64,000 bases of DNA, from positions 16,619,620-16,683,619 of the forward strand of contig JANAVB010002199.1 in NCBI GenBank assembly GCA_029216955.1, read 5' to 3'. A program made the position numbers and the translations under genes. The DNA comes from Iris pallida (lineage: Eukaryota; Streptophyta; Magnoliopsida; Asparagales; Iridaceae). The notes beneath the pieces were generated by a model. It made no database searches, was not told the DNA's origin, and saw only the letters and a list, made by a program, of their open reading frames with translations. This document shows positions 46,201 through 57,753 of this stretch, piece by piece (position 1 is the first letter of the stretch; each line of letters begins with the position of its first letter).

Positions 46201-47774
46201 GTTGTTGCAGATGCATTGAGCAGGAGAGCCGGAATTTATTTCCTAACAGCGCAACCAGAACTGTTAGCCGATCTTCAGAAGATGGGTATAGAAGTTGTCC
46301 TTCCTACCAGTGTGGCATTGATGGCCAGCATGCAAGTCTAGTCCACTATAGTCGAGAGAATCCGGATGGTGCAGTCAGTAGATTCCAAGCTTCAGCGACT
46401 CAGAGCAGAGTGTGAGGCAGGACGAAGACCAGAGTTATGTATCCATGAAGATGGTACACTTCGACATGGTAAGCGTCTTTGTGTACCCAGTAGAGATATC
46501 AGACAGGAGATCATGGCAGAGTCCCACAGTTCGCAGTATTCCATTCATCCCGGTGGCACGAAGATGTACCGTGATATCCGTCAGCACTTTTGGTGGAATG
46601 GCATGAAGAGGGAGATAGCCCGGTTTGTCTCTCGTTGTTTAGTCTGCCAACAAGTTAAGGCTGAACATCAGAGACCAGCTGGACTACTTCAACCATTGCC
46701 GATTCCCGAGTAGAAATGGGAGCATATAACCATGGACTTTGTGACTGGATTGCCTAGATCCCCGGCTGGCAGAGACGCTATTTGGGTTATTATAGATAGA
46801 CTCACGAAGGTGGCTCACTTTCTTTCGTTCAGAGTTGGTCAGTCGATGGCTCAGCTAGCGAAGATGTATCTCCGACAGATTGTCAGGTTGCACGGTGTAC
46901 CAGTCAGTATCACTTCGGATAGAGATTCAAGATTTACGTCGCACTTTTGGCATAGCTTACAAGAAAGTTTGGGAACTCACCTCCAGTTCAGTTCAGCTTA
47001 TCACCCGCAGACAGATGGCCAGTCGGAACGTACGATCCAGACTCTTGAGGATATGTTGAGATCTTGTACACTCGACTTCGGTGGTTCGTGGGAAGATTAC
47101 CTGCACCTGGTGGAGTTCTCGTACAATAATAGTTTTCAAGCTAGTATCCAGATGGCACCGTTCGAGGCACTGTATGGTAGGAAGTGTCGATCCCCGCTAG
47201 CCTGGGACGATGTCGGAGAGAGGCAGATGCTTGGTCCGGAAATGATTGCTCAGACTGTTGAGGTGGTCAGGAAAGTCAGAGATCATCTTTGAGTTGCCCA
47301 AGATCGCCAGCGTCATTGGACCGATTCTCATCGGCGCCCTCTTGAGTTTTCTGTCGGCGACCATGTATTCCTGAGGATTTCGCCTAACCGCGGCGTCATT
47401 CGTTTCGGCGTACGAGGAAAGCTTAGTCCTAGGTATATAGGGCCATTCGACATTCGGAGCGAGTAGGAGATGTATCCTATCGTCTCGCTCTTCTACCATC
47501 GCTACGTGAGGTGCATGACGTATTTCATGTATCCCAACTGCGACGGTATATCCCGGACCCGAGCCACATCCTGGATCATTCGGAATTGGTTGTTGGTACC
47601 AACCTTTCGTATGAGGAGAGGCCCGTGTCTATATTGGACCGAAGAGAGAAGATACTCAAGAACAAGACTATCAAGTTAGTCCGAGTTGCTTGGGGTCATC
47701 ACTCTTTGGGTGAGTCGACGTGGGAGCGTGAGGATGATATCCGATCGCGATATCCCGACCTGTTTGACTCGTAA
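43228..47774 (+). pseudogene. Tekay-like gag-pol polyprotein, four stops and a frameshift
   Basis: Gag capsid-like domain, then two knuckles [14 protein letters not shown] and [14 protein letters not shown] (about residues 290-303 and 310-323). Protease is [11 protein letters not shown] (about 428). RT has [19 protein letters not shown] and the active site FLDDILVYS (45449 on). RNase H is [12 protein letters not shown]. The integrase has the H-H-C-C region ending CLVCQQ, core MDFVTGLPRS and TSDRDSRFTSHFW, and an EREDDIRSRYPDLF tail resembling the Tekay C-terminal region. Stops are TGA 45343-45345, TAG 46339-46341, TAG 46711-46713 (Trp position) and TGA 47290-47292 (Arg position, CGA to TGA). 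A 1-bp shift near 47450-47458 moves the tail to another frame, which ends at 47774. The start at 43228 is the first long-frame ATG, after a leader of about 300 bp. Confidence 0.93.
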
Positions 47775-47921
47775 GATATAATGTCTTCCTTATGCCTTAT
47801 GCTTTCAATTCCTTGCTTGAATAAATGACTGCATGATAGACTGCTTGTTATAGCTTACGATTAGTATAGCTTGTCCTTGCAATTCTAGCCTCTTGATTAA
47901 ATTCCGAGGACGGAATTCTTT

Positions 47922-47935
47922 GAAGGTGGGTAGAG
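47922..47935 (+). promoter_or_regulatory. Polypurine tract of the Tekay-like element
   Basis: 'gaaggtgggtagag' lies directly before the 3' LTR, after the typical 'gaggacggaattc' context. The equivalent at 53987-54000 is 'taaggagggtagatt' after 'gaggacgaaatt'. Confidence 0.8.
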
Positions 47936-47936
47936 T

Positions 47937-50900
47937 TGTAATGCCTGTGGTTCGTATTACGTATCTTGGTATACGTATACGTATTCTTGACTCGTATTGC
48001 GTATTTTTCTGCATGGTTATTTTGGCATGTCATTGGTTGTGGCTTAACTTGGTTCGGCTTAGCTTGGTTTGGTTTGCTTTTGGGTTCATCATGAACCAAA
48101 AGAAAACCCCTACCTACCACCACCACTACCCTTTATTAACCCATTCCCCTTTTCTCTCTCTTCATTATTCTTCTTCTTCCCTATCATAACTTCTTCAACC
48201 ACCAGGAGATAGAGAGAAAGAGCTTAGGCAAGTGCAAACTTGCTTCATGATGGATCTCAAGTTTTATTGTTCCATTCTCTTCCTTACTTGATTCTAAGCC
48301 TCTTTAGAACTTGACATTTTTGAATTTAATGGATGGATTCTTGTAGATCTAAGTTTGTAAACTTTTCGGTTTTTCTTGGTTTTGATCTCTAAAACTTGGT
48401 TATTTTCGAAAACTAGTGTTTTTATGTTGTAGAGAATTCAATTTCATGCAGTTTTGGCTTTTGTTTCACTTGATTTCGGCTTCGGATGAGGAAGTTATGG
48501 CCAAAATAATTTCTGGTCATTTCTATGTTCATCTGCAGCATGAACAGCATGTCGCAGAAGGCGCATGTCGCAGAAGGCGCATGTTGCAATGAAGCGCATG
48601 TCGCGGTAGCCGCATATCATGTCGCAGTTGGCGCATATGATGTCTCTGTTGACGCATGTCGCAGTTGACGAATATGATGTCGCAGTTGGCGCATGTCGCA
48701 GTTGGCGTATATGATGTCTCTGTTGACGCATGTCGCAGTTGACGAATATGATGTCTTTGTTGGCACATGTCGCAGTTGGCGCATATGATGTCTCTGTTGA
48801 CGCATGTCGTAGTTGACGAATATGATGTCACTGTTGGCGCATGTCGCAGTTGGCGCATATGATGTCTCTGTTGACGCATGTCGCAGTTGACGAATATGAT
48901 GTCGCTGTTGGCGCATGTCGCAGTTGGCGCATATGATGTCTCTGTTGACGCATGTCGCTGTTGACGAATATGATGTCGCTGTAGGCGCATGTCGCAGTTG
49001 GCACATATGATATCGCTGTTGGCGCATGTCGCAGTTGGCGCATATGATGTCGCTGTTGAGCCGCATGAGCCACATGAGGCACATGTCGCAGTTGGCACAT
49101 ATGATGTCGCTGTTGGCGCATGTCGCAGTTGGCACATAGGATGTCGCTGTTGGCGCATGTCGCAGTTGGCGCATATGATGTCGCTGTTGAGCCGCATGAG
49201 CCGCATGAGCCGCATGTCGCAGAATAGGCCGCATAGTGCCTGTTTTGGCTATTCTATGTCTTATTTGCATGATTTGTGGTCAGAAATTCTCCCAACTCCC
49301 AACGTCATAGTTGTATATCTTTCCCTTGGCTTCAAGAATATGTCACTAGTTGTTTTATGCAAGTTCTCTCACTCATGATAATGTAAGAATAGAACACGAT
49401 AGTGGCCCGCTGTGGCGCACTCTTGACAAGTAAACTGGCATGATATGTCTCGACATGCTGTTATGACAGCTAGCCTGACATGATAAGTATGAAAGACCTG
49501 GACACCGTGGGCGATTATGTTTGTACAAATAAACTGGTACTGTCTTGCATCATGTCTAGGATGGGGATCCCTGAGTACCACGGTCAGGGTTACCTACTGA
49601 AATTGACTAAGGCTAATTAACTAGAATGATTCAGTAGTCATGAAGAGATTCCCAGCTACAGGCAATCCCGTTATCTGGGCGCATTAAGTGGACTTGTAGC
49701 CTACCGACGAGTAGGGCACATTTTTAGCACACAGTCATGTGGTGCACCCTTCATAGACGGATATTCGACCCGAATAACCGGATGGTCTGCAGGGCTTGTG
49801 GCTGTTGGGATAATCTCATTGCATCTTGCTAGTAACTAGGCCTGTGATAACCCTAGTTAGTTAAAAGTATCAAGCCGTACTCTTGATTGGCCGTGATTGA
49901 TTGGATGAAGTTTATTCCAGCTTAGTCTTATCCTGATCCTGTACAAGATTGTATCAGGATATGATTTCTTGTATCGATAAATGATGGGATACCAAGTTCT
50001 GTTCAGATGAAAGGTTACAATCCCGGTCCTTGTTTGGTTTAAGGGTTGTAACTTGGCTATCTGAATAGTTTCATGGTTATCTTATCATATATCGTCCTGC
50101 TTATTATGCTGGCCTTAACAATAAAGATCAGGGGTCCAGTTCTGTTCAGGCGAAGGGTTACAACCCCGGTCCTTGTTTGGTTTAAGGATTGTAACCTGGC
50201 TCCCGGAGCAGTTCTGTATCCTCTCTTCGTTTATTGTCTTATTGTAACCCCCTGTCATGCTCGTCATGTTTTACCTTTACTTCAATACCATGATTATTAT
50301 GCTGGCCTTAACAATAAAGATCAGGGGTCCAGTTCTGTTCAGGCGAAGGGTTACAACCCCGGTCCTTGTTTGGTTTAAGGGTTGTAACCTGGCTTCCGGA
50401 GCAGTTCTGTGTCCTCTCTTCGTTTATTGTCTTGTTACCTTATCAATAGTAATTAAGGCGGGTTTCTATTCAGGCGAAGGATTGCAACCCCGGTCCTTGT
50501 TTGGTTTAAGGGTTGCAGTCTGGCTACTTGAATGGTTTCTCCGTATTCAATATATATTTGTTATCTCAGCTATTATCACTATCTTTTAATTACCTTAACT
50601 ACTTATTTGTGATATGCTGGTTTTAGTTCCTAAGTGAAGCCTCCTTTGTGGTACTTGCTCTTTCTGGGGTCTGACCCAGCTGGTTTTGTGTGGCCAGATA
50701 TCGGAGCAGCACCAGAGGATCTACCTACTATCCAGCCAGATGGTGACCACCAGGCGTAACCCTGGCAACGAGTGGGTTTCTTTTTGTCCTCCCACTTTAT
50801 TGTAAAATTATTCTTTTGAGGCGTTTAGCCGACGAGCACGTGTTAGCTCGATTGCCCTTTATTTACTGTCTGCCTACGGGCTGTAACATGATTGACAAAT

Positions 50901-51216
50901 CCTAGGGTTGATCATGTATTGACTAAAACTCTTGCTAGTCTTGACATTTTGTACGACTAGCTTCATGATCATTCAATATGTAATGTATGGGATGCCTTAC
51001 TATTGTATATTGATGCTCTAATATCTTGTGACTGTTACTACTTGCTTGTGATTGAGACAATAGGCTTGTTCATGACCGTAGGAGACTGATGGATTGTAGT
51101 TAAACCCTCATATATCTAGACAGCCGTGACCGTATAGTGACGTGGATTCCATTTCATTATACGTAGCTGGCTATGTCTGCCCCCGCTCTCCAGTATTCTG
51201 GTTCTGGGGCGTGACA
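47937..51216 (+). repeat. 3' LTR of the Tekay-like element
   Basis: 3,280 bp, nearly identical to the 5' LTR. It carries the same 37-bp array (about 48547-49222) and hairpin units (about 49992-50535). Ends GGGGCGTGACA at 51216, followed by the duplication CTATC. Confidence 0.94.
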
Positions 51217-51221
51217 CTATC

Positions 51222-52288
51222 ATCGAGGCATTGCTGCTGTCGTCTTAGACTTCAGCATTTAATGCTTTTGATGGGCGATAAGATTTTGAGTGGGCGCATT
51301 GATCTGCGTTCCACTAGGTGCATAGGGACGCGTGGGGCGCATCCTTATGAGGCGCTCGGTACTGATGGGTACGTCTGTATGATGCACGGGATCTGACCGG
51401 CGCGTCTGTTGTATGGCGTATCTTCATTGGTCCGGCTATTGAGTTCTTCGAGTGCTTTAAATAGTCGTTTTGACTTAGCTGAATTCGAAGGGACAGGTTC
51501 ATCACCATGAATGCAAGTTCATTGAACGAAATTCGGAGAGCCCGCCACTTGGCGCGTAGGTTTGCTTTGCCCGTCCTATAAATAGCAGCAAGGAGAGAGT
51601 TTGCTTCTCGTTTTCTCCCGTCTTCCCGAATGAAGATGAACTTCTTCGCTCGAGTATATTCCGTTGACAAGAAGCTCCAGAGGGTAAAGATGCATCGAGT
51701 CGTCTTCGTACGCACTTGTGAAGGTGACTGTTACATCCAAAAGTCGGGATTGTGGGGTCCCGACGCAGGCCGAAGGTGCCTGTTGCATCCAAAGATCGGA
51801 ACGTTCGAGTCCCATCTTCGTTATACTGGAAGAGCCCCAGATCGAAATTGCGGTGATCCTCTCTTCCTTGGGCTTTGGAAAGATCTTCCTCATGCTAAAG
51901 TGGGGTTGGTTGTCCATCCTTGTTATGCTCAATAACTGCTTTATTTACCGAAGCACTTGTTCAGGTCGAGGTAGAGCGCATATGCTGAGACTTCATGATG
52001 CGCCTGACTGAGACGCTGAAGAGATGCGCCTGAATGAGACGCCGAAGAGATGCGCCTAGCTGAGACGCTGGAGCTATGTGCCTGGCTGAGACGCGCCTGG
52101 ATGAGGCGTAGCTTTAGGCTTTTTTTTATTTCTTCTTGTAAAGAGAGTCTTCTATGTAAAAAGAGTCTTTAGTCATGTAACAGACTTTTTATGAAATAAA
52201 AAGACCATTTATGCTGCCACTCTTTTACTATTTTATGATATTTTTGGCGCATGTTGATTGATGCGCCTGAAGTTTTCATGCTTCTACA
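51222..52288 (-). repeat. Solo Tat-like LTR, 5' part (minus strand)
   Basis: On the minus strand it starts TGTAGAAGCATG at 52288, right after the gag triplets that end at the duplication GTCCA (52289-52293). It contains a 26-bp tandem repeat, 'tgagacgctgaagagatgcg' with variants, at 52009, 52035 and 52061. It continues at 39659 beyond the Tekay-like element. A plus-strand TATA-like 'ctataaatagcag' near 51577 is not in the LTR's own orientation. Confidence 0.78.
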
Positions 52289-53295
52289 GTCCACGGTAGG
52301 GGCCCGGGTTGGACCCACCTCTGGTGCCTCAGGGATCTGAGGTGGACCTGCTCCTGATATATCTGGGACAGAAGGAGTATTTGGTGGAGACTCCTCCTGG
52401 TCTGGAGCCTGGCTCTCCTCTTGCATCTGTGTCGAGCGGGTGGTCACCAAAGCATTATTAGTCGACGTTGAGACCATGCGGCATGCCTTGCTTTTCTTCA
52501 CTTTGGCAGAAAGGGTCGTAGATGTTATCATGTCGGGAACTAAGTCAGGATGTATCCACATGACTTCGCCTTGAGGTGTGGAGAACGGGACGAGCCCTTG
52601 AGCGTTGTCCCGTGCTGGCAGAAGGTTGACTACTTCCATCGTCGCCTTTGGAATAGGGATGACGCCATCTTGTACCTTTGTGGCTGGAAAACTTCCAAAC
52701 TGAAGAGTAACCATGTTGGCCGTGACAGTCTTCTCTTCGTAATCCAACGATATGACGTTGGCGTTAATGAGGTACTGAATTTTCCCCTTCAATACATAGC
52801 AGCCCTGTGTTGAGTGATGGACGTACTGATGATAATGGCAGTACTTGGGATGGTCCACCTTTCCTACTTCATCAGGACGCCCGGGTGCCGGGATGGACAG
52901 TTTGCCACTCTTCGTAAGCATCTCGAAAAGCTCCAGCGTATCCTCGTCATTGAAGGAGTAAGTCTCCCTCGGCCTCTGCGCTTTCGCAGACTTGGGGTTT
53001 GCAGTTGCTGAACCTTTGGAGATGTTGACGGTCATGGCTTGCTTGCCTTTTCCGTCTTTGGGGTTGCTGTTGTACGAGCGTCTCCCTTTGTCTTCGGGCG
53101 CAGGAAAGTGTAGTCCCAGGAGCTGCGCGTCCTGGACTTTCCTTTGTGCGGCATCCTCCTCTGTAATGAAAGGCGTCCACTTCGTGCAGGGAGCACTGTG
53201 CCATAATTTTATAGCGAGCAGCATGTTCTTGCGACATGAGTCCATAAGCATGGGCTCAGGCATGCCGGATGGTAATCTGAGGGCTGCTTGGCGGA
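52289..53295 (-). pseudogene. Tat-like gag, C-terminal part
   Basis: Minus strand: AALRLPSGMPEPMLMDSCRK, NMLLAIKLWHS, then TWTP-like and FNDEDTLELFEMLTKSGKL, and the knuckle-like CHYHQYVHHSTQGCYVL of Tat/Ogre gags. A Pro/Glu-rich tail follows. Its upstream end joins the gag N-terminal part at 57749 in frame, through the TSD GCGGA. Its downstream end joins the protease at 38713 in frame, through GTCCA. No stop lies inside this piece, but it is cut off from the rest by two insertions. Confidence 0.8.
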
Positions 53296-53926
53296 TGGTT
53301 GTTGACGCAGCCGAGAAGGTGAAGCTCATCAGGGACAGACTTCGCGTGGAGCAGGACAGACATCGGCACTGGGCCGATAGCCACCGGAGGCCGTTGGAGT
53401 TTGAGGTACAGATTTAGAGATAGGATTAGAAGTAGGTTGTATTTTTGTTTGTTTGATTGATCGTGTTTGATTTTTAGTAACTTGAGACCTTGCTTGTGAT
53501 TAGGTTGGAGACATGGTTTTTCTGCGGATATCTCCGACTCGTGGTACGATATGTTTTGGTGGAGGTGGAAAGCTTAGCCCGCGCTTCATCGGCCCTTTCG
53601 TTATCAACGGGAGAGTCGGTGACGTGGCATACAGGCTAGACTTGCCACCTGCACTAGTGGGAGTTCACAACGTATTCCACGTATCACAGTTGAGACGGTA
53701 CGTGGCTGACCCCAGCCATGTGCTCGATCATTCGGAGATTGAGGTTGGACCTACTCTCAGTTATCCAGAGCAGCCTGTGGAGATTCTGGATCGTCGGAAG
53801 AAGGTACTGAGGAACCAGGTGATACCCTTGGTACGCGTCGTATGGAGGCATCATTCTCCAGGAGTGTCTACCTGGGAGCGGGCGGATGAGATACGCGAGC
53901 GGTACCCCTATCTTTTTGGACCTTGA
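53296..53926 (+). pseudogene. Tekay-like integrase C-terminal fragment with intron-like gap
   Basis: Exon-like part 1 reads EKVKLIRDRLRVEQD to ADSHRRPLEFE, ending at 53405. Part 2 starts at 53504 with VGDMVFLRISPT and runs through GKLSPRFIGPFVI and NVFHVSQLRRYV to ERADEIRERYPYLFGP, with a stop at 53926. It aligns closely to the tail of the complete element (AQDRQRHWTDSHRRPLEFSVGD...), which has no gap. The N-terminal integrase and all earlier domains are absent. Confidence 0.85.
53406..53503 (+). other. 98-bp intron-like GT-AG segment inside integrase
   Basis: GAG|GTACAG opens and GTGATTAG|GTTGGA closes an AT/T-rich 98-bp stretch. It interrupts the conserved EFE-VGD codons and contains stops. 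Excision restores the frame (98 is not a multiple of three, and the frames on the two sides differ by exactly that). The sequence is U-rich like plant introns. Splicing itself is not shown. Confidence 0.6.
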
Positions 53927-54000
53927 GGTATACTTTTCTATCCTTTCAGTTAATTTCGCCTTTAATTTCGAGGACGAAATTATTTTAAGGAGGGTAGATT

Positions 54001-57000
54001 TGTCACTACCACTTTTCTAGCTTGAGGGTATTTTGGTCATTTTTTAAAATTTTGGAATTAATTTGGAATTATTAGTATTAATTATATTTATTAGAATTTT
54101 TAAGTGATTTTTAGTATAATTGATTTGGTGCTAGTTTTAGATTTTGACTAGTGTTGACTTTGGTGACTGTCCTAGAGGCTAACCTAGGTTATGACTATTT
54201 GGTTAGGTTATGGAACCCTAGCTTGACCTAAGTTAGTGACATCAAATCCATTAGAATTATTTTGGAAAAATTAGGAATTAATTTGAATAGGAAATGGCTT
54301 GTGGTTTCACAAGTCATGACTTGTGATTTAGCCTTGAAGGCCCAACCAAACACTAGTGCAACCTAACCCTAGCCCATTCCAGCCCATGGCCGGCCACACT
54401 TAGGTCCTCCTTCCCTATTTAATGCTCCTAGAAATTAGGGCTAGCCTCCTTAGAATTATTTTTCAAGTTTGAGAAGAGGTGAGTCTCCATCCTCTTTAAT
54501 CCATAGAAATTCCATTTTAATTCATTTTCCACCTAAAACAATTGCAATAGGTCCTAATCCATCTGTTCTTATTGTTTATGTAAGAATATTTCAGAGTTTG
54601 GACAATTTGGAGAAGTTTGGCTATCAAGAGGAACACCCCTCTTTGGAGTTTTTTTGGAGGATTTGCAACCTATAGGTAAATTTAAATCTACTCCATATAA
54701 TTGCTGTTTTATTGCATTTCTAGGATGCCCTAGGCCTACTCTAGCTGTAGGAGTAGATAACCCTAGGGTTCGATTCCTATACGTGTCCGTATCGGACACG
54801 TATTAGTTCGTGTATGCATGTGTTTGACGAAATGTCCCAAAGGGCATTTCGATCCATTTTCTAAAATATATAGGTTTTGATCTCGCTTCTGTGTTTCTAG
54901 TGTTCTGAGTCATGTTTGGTGTCGTGTCGCCACAGACACGGGAACACGTGGTTGCACGCTCGCGCGCGGGCAGGTTGCTTGCCCTGCTGCTCGGGTGCGA
55001 TTGCGCTGTGCACACGACACTTTGACACGTGAAACTTGACACACGTGTTGGGACACTGACTGACACGAGGTTCCTAGAGTTTCACGAACTCTCGTGTCGT
55101 GTCGGACACGGAATCACGTGTGCACGAGTGTGCACTGTGTGCGTGCAATGTATATTTGGTTTCCCTGTTTCAATTCAGCTTTAATGATTTAAATAGTGGT
55201 TTTAAATTGTTAATTAGATCCTATATGTGATGTATAATCTCTGTTATATTAGGTTTACATGTTAAATTAGGTTTTAATGGGAAAATTGGTTCGAAATAGG
55301 GGTAAATGGCATGTTAACTGATACTCATTCTGATACATTGTTTATCCCATTTCCTAAACACTTTAAATCCCTGTTTAATTATGTTCTTCACTGAATTATG
55401 ATCCCCACATGATTGGTTGTTCATGTTAGTTCAATATTGCACTTCGAATTAGACTTTTGAGTTGTGAATGGGATTTGGTATGTGTGGTTTCGAAATACTG
55501 AAACTGAGATTTTCGAATGATATCTTTTCATTGGTAGAACTGATTATGTTCATTGGTGAACTGGAATTAAATGATTATGCATTGGTTTGATTTGAGTTCA
55601 GTTGGCCTTGGACTGTAAACTGATTTCCTTTCCTTTTTGCAATTGCATTTAGTTCCCTTTAAACTGAGAATTGTTTCCCTGTAACTGCCTATAACTTGGG
55701 ATTAGTTCTTTTCCTCATTACACTGTATTGAATGTTTGATTCAATGTGAAACTTTTCCAGTTTTCCTAAAACCTGGATTGATTCCTAAAACCTGAACTGT
55801 TTTTCCTATACCTGAGTATTTTATTCCTAAAAGAACTGAAGTGAACTGATTTGTCATTGGGACTTAGTTTGATGATTTATTTCCTAAAACTGAGATTTAA
55901 TCCCTATTTCCTGATTTCTTCTACACTTCACTGTGTCATGATATGTTCATTGAATACCTGGACTGATAGCTTATAAGCTGAGTAGCTCTTCCTTTCTTTA
56001 CTGGAACTAATTCTATGATTGATTCCCGTTTTTTCCATTTGACACATGCCACTGTTTTCTTAATTTTCTGAATACACAAACACACTCTTGTATCTCACAC
56101 TCTCATGTGACACTCACACCTACACACACTCTTGCACCCTCATGACACACACACACCCATGGACACATACATATGTTTTCTATTTCCTACATGCATGTAT
56201 ATGTATTATGTGAGATGTGTATATATGGGTATCCTATAGGTATAGTAATATGTGTGAGTACTATTATATTATATAAATATATCAATGAGTGTATTATATT
56301 TTAGATATGTATATTGATATGTGAGTTAGACATGAATGAATGTATGCTAGCTTATATAGCATATAGTTTATATTGTGATATTGGTATATGGTTGAGATAG
56401 GCTTGGTTTAGGCATGATAGCCTATAGCTTAGGCTCTTAGCCTATGGGTGTATCTGTGTGTCAGTATATAGACTAGTTAGACTAGTATAGACTCGTTTGA
56501 CTTAGGTTTGACCTAGTTGACCTAGTTTGACTTCTAGGGTTGATCAGAGTTGACCAAAAGTTGACTTTGGCCTAGATTGACCTAGATTCATGTAGAATGC
56601 ATTAACTTGCATCTTATTATCATTGTAGACTCATAGTGACTTGTACTGTTCTATAGGAGACAGACACCACTCCTCGGACAGTATATATTCTCCAGATTCT
56701 CAGGATACAGGCGAGTACATTTTCTGATCATTTCATATCCTGCATTAGTAGTATATTTCCTGCTTTAGATTACTTTACATGATGCTGACACGTTGGAAAC
56801 ACGGATTAGTACTATATGGATCTTGTTGTGCGATGTTATCCCCTTAGCGGATACATCGGGTATTTGTGTTCGTGTACTTTATCGTGAACATCGTGTACTC
56901 CTTGTATTTGTGACATTCGTGTACGATACGTGTGAATCGTGTATAATCATGTATTCACATGACCTTCGTGTACAATAACATAACTTAGCTAGATCCTTGT

Positions 57001-57748
57001 GTATTGATTGGGGCGGGGGAGTAGAAGTGGTTATGTAATCAATCCAGTAGATTACTCGTGTACAACCTCTATAGATTACTCGTGTACAACATCGTGCCGT
57101 TTACATAACCATCTTGTGCTCTGAATCACTAGTCACTATTAGTTCTCTATATACTGTAGCTACTTATTTGCAGTCTTCCTGTTTATCATATTATTCTTTC
57201 AGTTTCTTGTATCTTACTCTCTAGCATGATTACATATCCTGATCTGCAATGATTTGTTGAGATGTACTGTGCTCGCTCCTGTCCTGACTGGACCTATTGA
57301 AATATTACAGAGGACGAGACTGAGGTATTCTGCCCTACCTACTACGGTGCTACACTAGATGAGTGCCTAGACTTGGACCAGCAGCAGGACCCACTAGCAG
57401 TTGACGATACTCCTTTAGATTAGGATGTCTTTACTTTTCTTGGATTACTGTATATAGATTCAGAGATTTTGGGACATGTATTTATTTATAGACACTTAGA
57501 ATTCTGGATTGTATCTCTGTGATATTTTTATTTCTGGATATTCATTTATCTATCTGTCTTATTCCTGTTCTACCTTAGATGTGATTGAGATATATTCTGT
57601 TATGTCACCCCCATTCAGGGAGTATAACTGTTTATTACCTTAAACTGTTAGATGTTGTGACCTAGGACAGCGTTCTACCGCCGACACTGCGGCGTAGGCT
57701 GGACGTACCCACATCTCGTGCCCTTACTCTAGGGTGCGGGTCGTGACA
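54001..57748 (+). repeat. 3' LTR of the truncated Tekay-like element (3.7 kb)
   Basis: Starts TGTCACTACC right after the polypurine tract and ends GGGTGCGGGTCGTGACA. A TATA-like 'ctatttaatg' lies at about 54416. It contains GTGTC/GACAC-rich stretches (54780-55140) and CA/TA-rich stretches (56090-56420). Non-coding. Confidence 0.85.
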
Positions 57749-57753
57749 GCGGA

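Larger units (their letters stand above)
39660..51216 (+). mobile_element. Complete Tekay/Del-like chromoviral retrotransposon (11.6 kb)
   Basis: LTRs at 39660-42930 and 47937-51216 (3.27 and 3.28 kb) start TGTAATGCC, end GGGGCGTGACA and differ at only about one or two bases per 100. The perfect target duplication CTATC lies at 39655-39659 and 51217-51221. The internal region has gag, protease, RT, RNase H and integrase in gypsy order, and a polypurine tract. Two gag zinc knuckles and the integrase tail point to the Tekay/Del chromovirus clade. Coding capacity is lost through four stops and a frameshift. It is inserted in a Tat solo LTR, so it is the youngest layer here. Confidence 0.95.
53296..57748 (+). 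mobile_element. 5'-truncated Tekay-like element with perfect target duplication
   Basis: The left end is not an LTR: at 53296 the sequence begins TGGTTGTTGACG within integrase codons. The right end is a full LTR ending TGACA at 57748. GCGGA flanks both sides (53291-53295 and 57749-57753). Removing the insert plus one GCGGA restores the Tat gag frame exactly, so the duplication is real. The retained parts are the integrase tail, a polypurine tract (53987-54000) and the 3' LTR. Confidence 0.85.

Noticed and set aside
51142..52011. Several plus-strand frames and a plus-strand TATA-like box near 51577
   Set aside because: They lie in the minus-strand Tat-like solo LTR. No domain found and no second element boundary could be shown.
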